Part shown: piece by piece, positions 1 to 11,580 of the stretch | Layout: each line of letters starts with the position of its first letter | How positions within the stretch are numbered: the stretch's first letter is position 1 | From: Dugong dugon | Lineage: Eukaryota; Chordata; Mammalia; Sirenia; Dugongidae | NCBI GenBank assembly: GCA_030035585.1 | Contig: CM057465.1 | Location: 34,738,001-34,802,000, forward strand | Direction: 5' to 3' | Length of the DNA: 64,000 bases | Position numbers and translations under genes: made by a program | Notes under the pieces: model-generated | Databases searched by the model: none | The model's input: the letters and a program-made list of their open reading frames with translations, nothing else | What the model was told of the DNA's origin: nothing

Positions 1-644
1 TTGACTTGAAAAAGGGAACATGTAAGGAACTAGTTAAATATCATTCTCTCCTGGGAAGGCTATTCAACAAGAGATGTTTCATTTTTAAACTGTGAAATTC
101 TTAGAGAAACTACAAGCGAGTTCTCTTTCATATCTATTTTTTCCCACGATTTTGTTATATCAATACACAATGCAGTTGTGCTTTTTAAGGTGGTAATTGG
201 TGTTTAGATTCAACTTTATTTTACTAAAAGAAGAAGAATTTGGTTACCCTTTAGAATCTGAATGTGTGTTCTTATTAAAAATATTTACAACTCCCTGTAT
301 TCTCATTCATTATTTAATTTTAACTTCCAAATTAATATTCCAAGTCATGAGATGAATCATTTCCAAAGGGATCTCAAATGCTATTAGTAATGTCATAAAA
401 TATTGTGCCATTTAGATGTCTCAGTGAACCATAAAATTGTATATTTCAGCATAAATGTAAAACTGGCAAATGGCTTTATGAGGATTTCTTCATGCAACAC
501 TGGCTTTGGGCCACCCTTAGCTCACGTGATTTGGGTCATATGAGTTAAAGAGGAGTTTATGATGTTCAGTGGACTTCCTACACAGACAACCCTAACACAC
601 CTGTATTTCTTAACTCTAAATTGTGCATTCTGGATCCTACAGTG
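1..644. other. AT-rich DNA, nothing recognised
   Basis: I see no gene, repeat family or RNA in this stretch. It is AT-rich with no long open frame. It ends at the AfroSINE target site, GGATCCTACA (632-641). Confidence 0.5.
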
Positions 645-830
645 AGGAGCACTGGTGGCACAGTAGTTAAAGTGCTCAGCTGCTAACTGAATGGTTGGCA
701 GTTTGAACCCACCAGCTGCTCCACAGGAGAAAGTTGTGGCAGTCCGCTTCTATAAAGATTCATAGCCTTGGAAACCCTATGGGGTAGCTATGAGTCAGAA
801 TTGACACGACAGCAGCGGGTATTTTTTTAG
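645..830 (+). mobile_element. AfroSINE (tRNA-derived SINE), full-length
   Basis: The element starts with a tRNA-like head (GAGGAGCACTGGTGGCACAG) and an internal B-box-like GTTTGAACCC. The body contains CCTTGGAAACCCTATGGGG and the tail contains GCTATGAGTCAGAATTGACA. It is flanked by a direct repeat GGATCCTACA at 632-641 and about 832-841, which marks LINE-mediated insertion. AfroSINEs are non-coding, Pol III-transcribed and restricted to Afrotheria. Confidence 0.93.
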
Positions 831-957
831 TGGGATCCTACAAAATTGCTCTTTGGAAGATGTAGCTGAGGGCCACCTACAAAGGCAGATATTTTCAAAT
901 CACACTCCATTTTGACGTGGTTTTAAATCAAGGTTTTTTTTTTTCTCCTTAGGTCTT

Positions 958-1140
958 GCATTCATTCAATTAATATTTATTGAGCACCTGCTATGTGCCA
1001 CAGGAAGTATCCTTGATAATGAGGATATGTTTGTGACCAAGTCAGATATGGCCTCTGTCTTCACAGAGCTCACATTCTAGAGGGGAGGACAGATGTGTGT
1101 CAAATAATTAAACTTTCACTACAACTGCAGTAAGTTCTCT
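958..1140 (-). mobile_element. L2 LINE 3' fragment
   Basis: The plus strand reads TTCATTCAATTAATATTTAT followed by GAGCACCTGCTATGTGCC and CACAGAGCTCACATTCTAG. This is the reverse complement of the ancient L2 3' end. It is diverged and has no coding capacity. Confidence 0.8.
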
Positions 1141-1430
1141 AAGAGAACAGGAGTCATGAGCGTACCTAACAGCAGGACCTGAACTAAATAAAGGCTGAGT
1201 GGTCAAACCAAGAATTCCTCAGGATGTAGACCTTTAGGTCAGGACTGAAAGGATGGAAAAGTGTGTAAGTGCATCCCGTGCAGAGGGAGGGGGTGCATGA
1301 AGTTTTTGAGGTATGCACGATTTATTTACAGATGCTAAATAACTCATACTACAACTTAGATGTGAAGAGAAGATGTGATATTTAATTAATTCATCATTAA
1401 TTTGGTTTTCTTTGTAAATATCCAATCAGT

Positions 1431-1841
1431 TGTATCAGTCAGTATTCAACCAGAGAAAGAGAACCAGTAGGAGATATATATTAGGAGACATGTTGTGAGA
1501 AATTGACTTGCGTGATTGTGATGGCTTGCTAGGCAAGTCCAAAATCAGTAGGGCAGGTGATCAGAAAGAGCAGGCTGGAACTCTTGAGCTTGAGCCAAAG
1601 CTGCTGTCCACAGGCAGAATGTCTTCTTCCTCAGGGAAGCCTCAGCTCTGCACTTAAGGCCTTTCAATTGATTAGTCAATCCCATCCAGATGATCTAGGA
1701 TAGCCCCCCTTACTTAGAGTCAACTAATTATGGACTTGAACCACATCTACGAAATGCCTTACAGCAACACCTAGTTTAGTGTCTGATAGGATAACTTGGC
1801 ATTGTAGCCTTGCCAAGTAAAACGTAAAACTGACCATCTCA
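1431..1841 (-). mobile_element. ERVL-type solo LTR, antisense
   Basis: The plus strand starts TGTATCAGTCAGTATTCAAC and carries AGAGAAAGAGAACCAGTAGG, the pattern of class III LTR ends (compare the antisense LTR at 41.1 kb). Further in it has TTTCAATTGATTAGTCAATC and CAGCAACACCTAGTTTAGTG. It ends near AAAACTGACCATCTCATC. No internal retroviral sequence adjoins it, so it is a solo LTR. The exact subfamily (MLT2-, LTR33- or MLT1-like) is uncertain. Confidence 0.6.
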
Positions 1842-3009
1842 TCAATACAATTTAAATTTGTCTAATTTAAACAACTCTTTTAAGTAAACCTCAGCCTCTC
1901 ATTTGGATAAAAATGTGCTACTCAGACCACCTGTCTCTTAATCTGCTGTCCTCCCAATGAGTGCATCCAAGTTTCAGGGTGGAGTGTTCTGGGAAGTTTG
2001 TGCCTTGTGAGACCTTAAGTCACTGGAAGGGTGTAGGGCCCCCACACAAGTCTTTGGGTGTGCACCAGCTGGTGTCTGTGGCCTCCAGGCTCCTGACCTT
2101 GATATGCCTGGTTGATGCATGCCCATCTGCCCAATACTTTGGCCCTAGCCAATACTTCCGGCCTTCTCTCAGTGGTCAGTAATGTAAACTCTGCTCTAGC
2201 CTCCATTTGATTCTGTGACCTGGGAGGTTCTCCAGGCCCTCCCTTGCCATGGAGGACTCACTCAATGGCAAGCCCACTGGATCTCAACCTTGCCTCCACT
2301 TCACATGGGAAGCTGCTTCAGAAGACAAACTTTTAGGCCACCCTCTGCTTGACAGGACTATACCACCTAGATGTGGCTGCTTCACAGCTTGGCACAGGGT
2401 AGCCTGCAAGGGGCATCTTCCCCTGGTCTCTTTCAGACAGATGATACCCTGCTGATTAGTGCTTCCCCACATAGCAAGCATGCAGGTCTTATATTGGTTA
2501 TGGATTTTATTTTTCCTTCCCATAATCCCACAGGGTCAGAACAGAATGGGCTTTCTTTTCCTTTGGCAGAACTCTTCCTGTGTGGCCTAACCCTTTAACG
2601 TTTTTTGAAAGGCACTGTGTAAATATTGATCATGTTATCTTTCACCGAGTATGGACTGAGGAGAAAACAAGATTTTCTTTTTTATTTGCTGGTAAATTGT
2701 TTACTAGGGAAGGTTAAGAGCTTAGGGATGTGATGAGGGTGGGGGTGGAGAGGAGTGCTTTTTGAAAGCTTTACTTAGAGCCCGAGAATTTAAATGTCAG
2801 CTCTAGATGGAAATGATAATTAGATTTTAAAATGGCTTCTCACAGCCGTAAAAACCCCTAAACCAGCACAAATGGAACCTGAAGCACTTCTGCCAGTGGT
2901 GTGGATGGATTCCTGCTGATCCATTTATCTTTTCTTAACCCACCCCTACAGCTAACCAGAGACATTTTCAGTATAAGTTATTGAAGAGAGGGGTTCAGTT
3001 TGAGGACAG
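1842..3009. other. No recognised element
   Basis: This is moderately GC-richer sequence around 1.95-2.6 kb with short overlapping open frames on both strands. None has a recognisable domain. I see no splice-framed exon, tRNA or repeat family that I can name. Confidence 0.4.
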
Positions 3010-3065
3010 GGAGTAAGTTCATTTATTCAACAAATATTTATTGAGTATATCTAGGCATAGTGTGT
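3010..3065 (-). mobile_element. L2 3' terminal fragment
   Basis: TTCATTTATTCAACAAATAT TTATTGAG is the antisense of the L2 3' terminus. It is only about 50 bp, so this is a remnant. Confidence 0.6.
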
Positions 3066-3339
3066 AACATGAAACCTGAGCCTCAGTTTATATAGTTGGC
3101 TAATTAGCCATTAGAAGGACTTATTCCTTAAAGATGATAATGTAGATAGAATAGAAAGAATTTCACTATTTGATGATTCATTGACGGGGCTGGCTTTAGG
3201 GGAGTGCTTAGAAGGACCCACCCAGCACTTGGCTTAATGCTCTACTGTTGCTGTCTTGCTAATCTTAATAGTTTCTGAGAAAGAGCCTCCACATTTTAAT
3301 TTTGTGCTGGACCCTGCAAATTATATAGCTGGCCCTTAG

Positions 3340-3560
3340 TGGAGGGATTTGCCTTCTAATCCTGGCTTCACTTGTTAGCTTTTGGGAAGTTACGTAACTT
3401 TCTAAGCATTCTTTCTTCATCTGTAAAATGGGGATGTGATTGTGTCTTACATAGGTTGTGGAGAAGATAAAATGAGATATGTAAGTGGAGTAATTAGCAC
3501 AATGATTGGCAATTAGCAAGCACATAGTAAATGTTTGCAGCTGCTACTATTGTTACTACT
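3340..3560 (+). mobile_element. MIR SINE
   Basis: The MIR landmarks appear in order: TAATCCTGGCTTCACTTGTT, GGGAAGTTACGTAACTT, the conserved core CATCTGTAAAATGGGGAT, ATAAAATGAGATATGTAAG, then CACATAGTAAATGTTTGCAG. It is an ancient tRNA-derived SINE mobilised by L2. Confidence 0.9.
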
Positions 3561-3992
3561 ACAATAAATGAATGTGTTTGGAACCATACTCTTTTTTAGG
3601 ACTGAACAACCTACTGTTGTAGCAAATAAATTTCACTGTTTTAAAATAAGAACAATACAGAGTCATTAAAAAATTCCAAGGTGTTGCCCTAAGGTGCCAG
3701 CCTCTTTATTTACTAGTCATGGATAGTTTTCTTATAGTAAGTGGACAGATTTTCTTTTTTTCCCACAAGTTTAAATTAAATTTACAATATTTTTCTTATA
3801 ACTTCAGCTTGCTAAATAGCATGATTTTCTAAAAGTGGGATACTTTGGCCTGATTAACATTGACTTGCTGTTAGGAGTTTGATAATTTAGCTTCTATTTT
3901 AAGGAATTAATATTTAATCTCTAGTTATAAATAAGTACTCATAAACTCCAATACATAAAATAGGATAGGGCTGGTGGACAAATGGAAACGGT

Positions 3993-4517
3993 AGGTTGTT
4001 AGGTGCCGTCGAGTCGGTTTTGACTCGTAACAATCCTCTAAAAAACAAAATGAAACACCACTCAATCCTGAGCCATCTTCACAAACATTGCTGTGTTTAA
4101 GCCCCTTGTTGCAGCCACTGTGTCAGTCCATCTCATTGAGGGTCTTTCTGTTTTTCACTGACCCTCTACTGTACAAAGCATGATGTCCTTCTCCAGGAAC
4201 TGGTCCCTCCTGATAACATGTCCAAAGTATGGAAGATGAAGTCTTGCCATTCTCGCTTCTAAAGAACATTCTGGTTGTACTTCTTCCAAGACAGATGTGT
4301 TCGTTCTTCTGGCAGCTCATGGTATATATTCAGTATTCTTTGACAAAACCATAATTCAAATGCATCAATTCTTCTTTGGTCTTCCTTAGTCAGTATTCAG
4401 CTTTTGCATGTAGATGAGGCGATTGAAAATACTATGACTTGGGTCAGGTGCACCTTAGTCCTCAAAGTGACATATTTACTTTTTAACGCTTTTAAAGAGG
4501 TCTTTTGCAGCAGGAAA
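3993..4517 (-). mobile_element. BovB-like RTE LINE, 5'-truncated 3' end
   Basis: The plus strand begins with the RTE 3' terminus (GTTGTTAGGTGCCGTCGAGT) and continues through CATTGAGGGTCTTTCTGTTT and TCTTTTGCAGCAGG. The same segments occur in the longer RTE copy at 17 kb. The minus-strand frame 4123-4320 is a relic of the C-terminal end of the RTE polyprotein (GRSTTRMFFRSENGKTSSS, QEGPVPGEGHHALYS), interrupted by changes relative to the 17 kb copy. It is non-functional. Confidence 0.85.
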
Positions 4518-4786
4518 AGGAGAATACGTATATTACAATAGTCTTGATGTAATAATAATGTTACATTTAAAAAAATGTATAACGAACCTTATTTGAGAAA
4601 AGATCGGAGATAGAATACCTCATCTATTCAGCATCACAGGCTAATGAATAAAGGCACTTTTGAAACTTAAGCATTTAAACATATAATGGTTATGTCAAGA
4701 TATTTTTAATAAAAATTCTTTGTATGAAAATCTTAAGTATTGAACACATCTGACTCAGGAAGTAGAATGTGCTTAGCATTGTCTAA

Positions 4787-4990
4787 GGAGCCCTGGTGGC
4801 GCAGTGGTTAAGTTCTCGACTGCAAACCCTAATTTCAGAGGTTCAAACCTGTCAGCTACTTCAAGGGAGAAAAGACCTGACAGTCTGCTCCCATAAAGAT
4901 TACAGTTTAGGAAACCCTATGGGGCAGTTCTCCTCTGTCCTATAGGGTCGCTATGAGTCAGAATCGACTCCACAGGACGCAAAAACAACA
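4787..4990 (+). mobile_element. AfroSINE, full-length
   Basis: The head is GGAGCCCTGGTGGCGCAGTG, the body includes GGAAACCCTATGGGGCAG and the tail reads GGTCGCTATGAGTCAGAATC. A direct repeat AGCATTGTCTAA (4775-4786) and AGCATTGTTTA (4991-5001) flanks it. Another SINE follows immediately. Confidence 0.95.
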
Positions 4991-5001
4991 AGCATTGTTT
5001 A

Positions 5002-5195
5002 GGGATACCGGCGTGGTGTAAACAGTTTGCACTTGGCTACCAACTTTTCAGTTGGTAGTTTGAACCCACCCATCGGCACCACAGAAGAAAGGCCTGGCAA
5101 TCTACTTTTGTAAAGATAACCACGAAGAAAACTCTGTGGATCTCTTCTATTCTAAGACATGGGGTTGCCATGAGTCAGGGGCTGACAACAACAAC
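5002..5195 (+). mobile_element. AfroSINE, second head type, tandem with the preceding copy
   Basis: The head differs from its neighbour: GGCGTGGTGTAAACAGTTTG then CACTTGGCTACCAAC, matching copies at 37.1, 41.9 and 46.1 kb. The body includes ACAGAAGAAAGGCCTGGCAA and the tail GGTTGCCATGAGTCAGGGGC. The right flank AGTATTGTTTAAC repeats the target of the SINE to its left, so the two share one target-site sequence present three times. Confidence 0.88.
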
Positions 5196-5208
5196 GAGTA
5201 TTGTTTAA

Positions 5209-5815
5209 CCTTTTATTGCTGACTCAAGGTCATTACTATGAACATCACGCCTTAATGCGGTTTTCTCTTTGGGGACTACAATGGGGCACAGGAATTGCAT
5301 ACTCCATTCAAGGAATTATGCCAAGCCCCTGAAGAATTCTAGCTAGTGCTTAGTTGTCTCATTTATTTTCATAACTTGTGTTTTCTAATGGCCAGTGTAT
5401 TGGTGTTGATAGGTCTGTTTCTGCTGCTTCCCCTCTTTCTCATAATTCTTTATACACTTGTTGCCAATCAGTCTGTTTATGTGGATAGAATTAAGAGATA
5501 TATAAAAACTCCGGTGAAATGTCTCTGCTATGTTTTATCATATGGTGCCCTAAGAAGTGACAGATCTGGTCTGAGAGAGACCAGAAGGAAACAAAAGAAC
5601 AGAAAAAAAGAGAGAAGAGATGAAGAGAGGGTACGCAGACTCCTGAAGGCTTTCCTACTTCTAATTCTAGAGTCTTGTGAAGTTTTGGTTTTTTAGAGAG
5701 TCTTTAAACATCCCATTATCGTTTAAATAATTCTAAACCTTTTAAAATGTCTAATTTAAGTTGACATTTTTTACTTGCGATTGCAAAAGCATCTTAAATA
5801 TGATTATGTCTATGT
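5209..5815. other. No recognised element; one 116-codon chance-type frame
   Basis: The plus frame 5346-5696 encodes a hydrophobic stretch (about residues 14-45) followed by a very basic tail rich in RRK and EER. It has no recognised family and no upstream promoter or splice context. I treat it as a chance frame over T-rich then purine-rich DNA. Confidence 0.35.
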
Positions 5816-5821
5816 TACACT

Positions 5822-6225
5822 TGTTAGTTGATATTGAGTTGTCTCTGACTAATGACAACTTTGTGTGTAACAGAATAAAATGCTACCTGGTCCTGTACCA
5901 TCTTTATGATCGTTAGTATGCTCTAGGGCATTTTGCAGCCACTGTGTATTTTGAATGCCTTATAACCTAGGGAGCTCATCTTCCTACACTATATCAGGCA
6001 ATATTTTGTTGTGATCATAAGGTTTTCATTGGCTAATTTTCAGAAGTACATACTAGCCCTTTCTTCCTAGTTTATCTTAGTCTGGAAGTTCTGCTGAAAC
6101 GTGTCCACCATGGGTGATCTGCTGGTTATTTGAAGTACTCGTGGCATAGTTTTCCAACATCATAGCAACATACAAGCCACCACAGCGTGACAAATTAGAT
6201 GGGTGGTAGATTAGACTTCTAAGAA
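5822..6225 (-). mobile_element. Internally deleted, non-autonomous RTE element
   Basis: The left part (to about 5947) matches the RTE 3' end: AACAGAATAAAATGCTACCT and GCAGCCACTGTGT, as at 17.06 and 17.12 kb. The right part (from about 5950) matches the RTE 5' end: CATAAGGTTTTCATTGGC and ACATACAAGCCACCACAG, as at 20.78 and 20.93 kb. The whole endonuclease/reverse transcriptase region between them is missing. This fits a short RTE-derived family that would depend on RTE enzymes supplied in trans. Confidence 0.8.
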
Positions 6226-6359
6226 GCTACTATTCAATGAGAACTCATTTTGAATTTGCGATCCAGTAAATCTGGATCTTTTTCTTTGTTTTAACCTAAT
6301 TCTAGGACTTTATATTGAGCGCTTTGAAATTGAAATATTTCAGAGGTGATACGTTTGAA

Positions 6360-8060
6360 TATTACAGTGGTCCAACTGAGAGGTGATGTGGGCCTCTAAG
6401 AGGGTACTCAGAGAGATTATGGGGAAAGTATGAAGGAGATCTTGATAGGACTTGGTGTTGATCGAATGTTATGAGATGAATGAGAGGTTGAATCCTAGAA
6501 GATGTTACAAATGAATGGGTGGAGTTTGATGCCATTCACTAAGAAAACACATAGAAGGTGGTGACAGGAAAAATGAATTCCATTCTGGTCATGTTGAGTT
6601 TGCTTCACTTTAGGCAGGAAAGTATATGAGTCTGGAGCTCAGGAGAGAAGCCCAAAGGACAATAATAAAATTGAAGGGCTACCCATTTTTAAGTGGTGGC
6701 TCACTCCAGGGTGGTGAAAAAGATTGCTCAGCAAAGATGTGTAACATGAAAAGAGAAAACTAGAGATGGGACAGTGAGGCCAACCAACCAGTGAAGGAGG
6801 AAGAACTTCTGAGAAGATTGAGATAAAGCAACCTGGGAGGTAGGAAGGGAAACAGAAGACGGTGTCAGAGAAGTCAGTGAAGAGATGGATTTGAGAAGGA
6901 AGGAGTGTTCAACATTGCCAAATATCAGAAAGGTCAAGTTGGATAAGGTGTGATATATACTCCTAAGCTTGATAATTCAGAGATGGTTCCTGACTTTCCA
7001 TGTAGTACTACCATTGGATTGGGGGGAAGAAGTTTTGATTACAGTGGATGAAGAGGTAAATGGGCTGTGTGATGGTGAACATCACACATTTCTCCTTTCA
7101 GAAGCTGAACTGAGAACAGGAGGAGAGAATTAATAGATACAACGGATGCATGGATGAAAGGATAGCTTTTTAACAACAGAAATCTCATGCTATTATAATG
7201 AAAGAGAAAAAAAATTGGAAGGAACAGGAGAAAGGGAGGGGTTAGTTGATGGAGGGTGAGAGGAAATAACAGGATCTAGAGGTCCAGAGTGTGGATAAGC
7301 TTCTGATAAAATTTCAGGACAGATAATTTTATGTTAGTGTGTGTTGATGTGTGTGGGTGGGAGAGAGGTGGGAGAATATACCTCTTTCCAACCCAATACT
7401 GATATTTCCTTCCATTGGGAAGGAGTAGCTATCAGGGTAACACTCTTTGCTTCTTTCCACCTTCTCACCCAGTCCTACCTTTGAGGCATAGGGAGGCACA
7501 GAGAGCTTAATTCATTTGTGAATTAGGATAGAAAAACTACTAGGTGTTCATAGCCCTTTTTTTTTTTTTTTCTCTTTCACTTCCATTGGAAAAGAAATTA
7601 TTCCCTATTTCTCTAGGGAGGCCCCTCCTGTCCTTTAATGTTTTGACTGTGTTAGTAAGACTGTTGAATTTTGGTTTTCAGTATTAGGAGTCTTATTTGA
7701 CTCTCATACTTAAGCCATGGTCTCCAGTGTTAGCTTCATCAATAAGAAAGATGATACTTCAGACTTCACGGACTATTATTGTCTTATTTCTCAGTTGACT
7801 CAGAATTCAGACAGGGAAGATGGATGCTATTGATAGGTCCCTTTCATTGATTTCCAGCAACCTTTTCTTTGAAGGCAGTTGAAAGTGGGTGACATTAGAA
7901 GACGTGGGTGACAACAGAAGATAAAATATCTCTATTCATGTGGGAATGGAAAGTCAAGAGAGTTCTGACATTTTGACTTCATGTAGGAGGCAAGGACAAC
8001 TGCTGGGAAGGTGGACAGAGTTCAAGAAGATCCTGAAGAGAAAGTTAAATGTGGAGACAT
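6360..8060 (-). mobile_element. Diverged L2 LINE body
   Basis: The plus strand shows antisense L2 ORF2-like text: TCTGGTCATGTTGAGTTTG, AGTCTGGAGCTCAGGAGAGA, GAAGGAGTGTTCAACATTGC and AGGTCAAGTTGGATAAGG. It is purine-rich and broken by many indels, with a poly(T) tract at 7555-7571. The right boundary and several internal gaps are uncertain. No open frame survives. Confidence 0.6.
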
Positions 8061-8070
8061 GTAAGAATAC

Positions 8071-8508
8071 TGATTGGCATTTTTTTTCCAGTGGAGATGA
8101 GAATTTATTAAAAATAGCTTTTTTTTTTCCCGTTTTATTCCTTATTACAGTTAACTATGATTATGAGGTCAGGATTTCTTTCTTTTTTTTTCTGAGTCAC
8201 ATTCTTTGTTACATCTGGACCTGGGATCATATCTATCTTTTCATTTAACATTTTCTGAAGTTGTTGGTGCATATCTAAATAACCATAGCGTTTCTTCCTT
8301 TACTGTTATTAGCTCCAAGATGGCTGAATCACTTTTCCTATGATGTCTTCAGCCTGTACATCTTTTAGTTTGGGGAAGATTTCAGTGTAGAATAGTGGTT
8401 CCCCAGCTCACTTCATCTCCCTTCCGAGCAATGAAATTTAAAGCCCAGGTAAGAATAACATTCAAATCAATAAACATGGTTTGGATGTCTGTTTGGTGCA
8501 ATACAGAT
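8071..8508. other. No recognised element
   Basis: AT-rich sequence with T-runs. I see no repeat family or gene. Confidence 0.4.
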
Positions 8509-8701
8509 GTTGCTATTGTTATTGTAGGTGCTATCGTAACCCCATGTGACAGAGTAGAACTGCCCCAGAGAGTTTTCTAGGCTGTAATATTTACGAGAGG
8601 AGATCACCAGGGCTTTTTCCCTCCAGAGCCACTGGGTGGGTTTAAACCGACAACCTTTGGATTAGTAGCTGTGTGCTTAATTGTGCCACTAGGGCACCTG
8701 C
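8509..8701 (-). mobile_element. AfroSINE, antisense
   Basis: In antisense order: a tail-derived TAGGTGCTATCGTAACCCC, then GACAGAGTAGAACTGCCCCA, GGGTTTAAACCGACAACCTT, and the head AATTGTGCCACTAGGGCACC. The head is the first AfroSINE type with a shortened box. Confidence 0.88.
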
Positions 8702-8929
8702 AAGGCAGATAGGTTACAGTTATTTATGTTTGTGACGTCAAGTATGTTGACCTGTTGTGAATGGCAGTTCTGTCCCAAGAAGCCTTTGGTATTCCTTTTG
8801 TGTCCTGTGAATTCATAGAAAAGAGCACTGACCATAACGACAATAGTTGGTATGAGTTTTTAGTATAGTGAGGACTGACTTTATCAGAGAAATAGGGTTT
8901 TTTTTTTTTTATTAATGTAATTAGAAAGA

Positions 8930-10255
8930 TAATCTCACCATTTTTAAAAATTGTGGTGAAAATACATAGAACAAAACATTTGTCGGTTCAACAATTTCCA
9001 CATATATAATTCAGTGGCACTGATTACATTCTTCATGTTGTCCCACCTGGTTTTAAACACCTGCAAGTAAGTACCATTTGCAGCTGAGAGGAGGTAAGAA
9101 CAAAATGTACCGTGTTAAATCATCAGCTTTTTGCTCCCAGATAGGTTTCTGACACAAGACTTTCTATTTTAATTTCAAACAGAAACATTCACAGATCTTA
9201 AGTATAAAGTTCAATGAATTTTGATACGTGTATACACTCATGTAACCAACACCCCAGTCAGGATACAGAGCATCACCATCTTTCCAGTCTACCCCACTCT
9301 TCCCCTAGAGGCAACCATTCTTCTGATTTCTAACTTCATAGCACAGTTCTGCTTGTCCTTGAACATTGCAACAGGGGGTTATACAGTAGTTATGTTTTTA
9401 TGTCTGGCTTCTATTATTCAGTCATTTTACACTTCCGCCAGAAATATCTGAGCAATCCCATTGCTCTGCATTTTCTCCAATATTGGTGTTACTAGTATTT
9501 TTAATTTTAGCCATTCTAACAGGTATAAGGTGATTTCTAATGGTGATTTTAATTTTCATTTCCCTAATGACTATGATGAGCATATTTTCCTGGTTTATTG
9601 GCATTCATTTATACTCTTTTGTGAAGTATCTGTCCAAGTCTTTAGATTATCTTAAATTGGTTTGTTAGTTGTTATTATTTATTTATAGATATTCTTTAGA
9701 TACTCTGGACACAAATATGCAATATATATAGTGAATTTTTTTTATTGTATGGACTGCCTTTTCATTTTCATTTTCTTAATGATGTCTTTTGATGAGCAGA
9801 ACTTTTTAATTTTCATAAAGTCAGATTTGTTGTAATTTTTTTTTTTATGGTTAATTTTGTGCATGTGTATGTTCTGTCTAAGAAATCTTTTCCTAACTGA
9901 TCACCAAGGCATTTTTCTATGTTTTCTTCTAAAAGTTTTATAGTTTAGCTTTTACATTTAGGTCTCTAATCCACCTTAAGTTTTGCATATGGCCTGAGGT
10001 CTGAATCAAGGTTCAAATCCAGCATGATTTGTTGAAAAGACTTTTCTTTCCCCATTGAATTCAATTGGCACCTTTGTCAAAAATCATTTGGGTCATTTAT
10101 GGCCTCTGTGCTCTGTTCCATTGATCTATTTGTCTGTCCTTATGCCAGTACTACAGTGTCTTAAATATTTTAGCTTTATAGTAAATTTTAAAATCAGGTA
10201 ATATCAACCTTCCAATTTTGTTCCTCTTTTTCAAGATTCTGAAATTGGCATTTTT
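8930..10255 (-). mobile_element. Old L1 (L1M-type), 3'UTR and ORF2 C-terminal region, antisense
   Basis: Antisense landmarks run in order: AATTCAGTGGCACTGATTAC (3' end), ACTCATGTAACCAACACCCC (3'UTR), CATTCTAACAGGTATAAGG, CTTTTGATGAGCAGAACTTT, GTTCCATTGATCTATTTGTC and TTAGCTTTATAGTAAATTTT. About 100 bp near 9.07-9.17 kb does not fit well. The element is 5'-truncated and its frames are broken. Confidence 0.85.
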
Positions 10256-11420
10256 AATTAAAACTACTTTGTACTTACATGGAGCTTAATATTTTTGCTG
10301 TGTTCTCATTGAAAAATGACTATTTTGTGAATGGGTTACTGAAAAATAAAACATGTTAATTATGTATAAAGCTTTTATCCATGCTTCCTATAAGCAGCAG
10401 GTGACATGCCATGAAGTGTGTAAAGTATCTTAGAGCAATTCTTTTGTGCAGTGAAACAGGTTTCCTGGCATGTGTGCCATCTGCTGATCAATGCTTCCAA
10501 CTGCATTGTGTGGTGGTGAACTCTTAACTTCCTTTCTTCTCTTTGTTCATTCACTGTCTTCAATGACAGATTCCCCAGCTGAATCTTTAAGATACTCCTT
10601 CTAACACACACACACCCCCCCACTGTTTTTTTTATTTCATTTATATCTTTATTTCCTACCCACTTTTATCCTTCCTACCTAATTACCAAGTTTAACATTT
10701 TTTGTCTTCCCAAGAGCCTTTTGGAATGGCCCTGAAATTTCAGATCTCCACTTGAGTAAGCCTCAGAGAAATGTAAGAGTGGCTTTTTGTCAGGTCATTG
10801 CCAGTCTGTTTCAAACCTCATTAGTAAGATAATTAGGTTCAGTGTTTATTAAACTGCTCTGTGTAGTCTCTAAGTATAATAGGGAGTAGGATCCATTAAC
10901 AACTTTTTAAAATTGTCTTTATACCTTACAGTGTATAAATAGAAAAAATTAAAAACACTGAATGTAGTTAGCCTCTCTTCTACTCTTGATATTTAGAGTG
11001 CTAAGAAACTAGAGAACATTTTGAACATGTTTACTGTAGTATGGCCTATTACTAACCAATGTGGTAATATTTTATAGCATTGCCTACTGGTTTTGAAAGT
11101 CAATGTTTAATTGGAGAGAAATTGATTGATTCCACTATTTAGATATGGAATCAGTCTTTCTCCATCATACCTAATTTTAAGTGTCCTCATGTGAATATCT
11201 AGGGGCTAACCAAAGTGATTATTAAGGGACGTTTTTTCATTAAAATCAGACTTTGTTTTAAACTTGGTTGCTGTTTGTCTCTTTTTAACAATTTTGTTTT
11301 ATGTCTTTTCTATATATGTAGAATTTTAATTATCAGACTTTTATTTGCAAGGATGTTTTAAGCCTCAATATCAGTGATGAGTCCATGAAACACAGCATCC
11401 CTAAGGGCTAATTACTTTGT
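10256..11420. other. No recognised element
   Basis: AT-rich DNA with a short CA/C run at 10601-10622 (ACACACACACCCCCCC). No gene or named repeat is visible. Confidence 0.4.
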
Positions 11421-11580
11421 GTATATTATTTCAGTTTATTATTATCCCTATTTATAGGTGAGAAAACTGAGGTTAAATGACTTAAGTAACTTAGATCATT
11501 AGTGAGTGAGTGAGGTCAGGATTTTACCACGTCCATCTGATTGCACAGTACAAACTCTTAATACTACACTACTGCCTATT
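11421..11580 (-). mobile_element. MIR SINE, antisense
   Basis: The plus strand reads TTATTATCCCTATTTATAGG, GAGAAAACTGAGGTTAAATG, ACTTAAGTAACTTAGATCAT, then CTACACTACTGCC. This is the reverse complement of MIR core and head. Confidence 0.8.

Noticed and set aside
5346-5696. 116-codon plus frame with a membrane-like N-terminus and a highly basic tail
   Set aside because: T-rich DNA gives hydrophobic residues and the following AG-rich DNA gives Lys/Arg/Glu. No family, promoter, splice site or conservation evidence is available.
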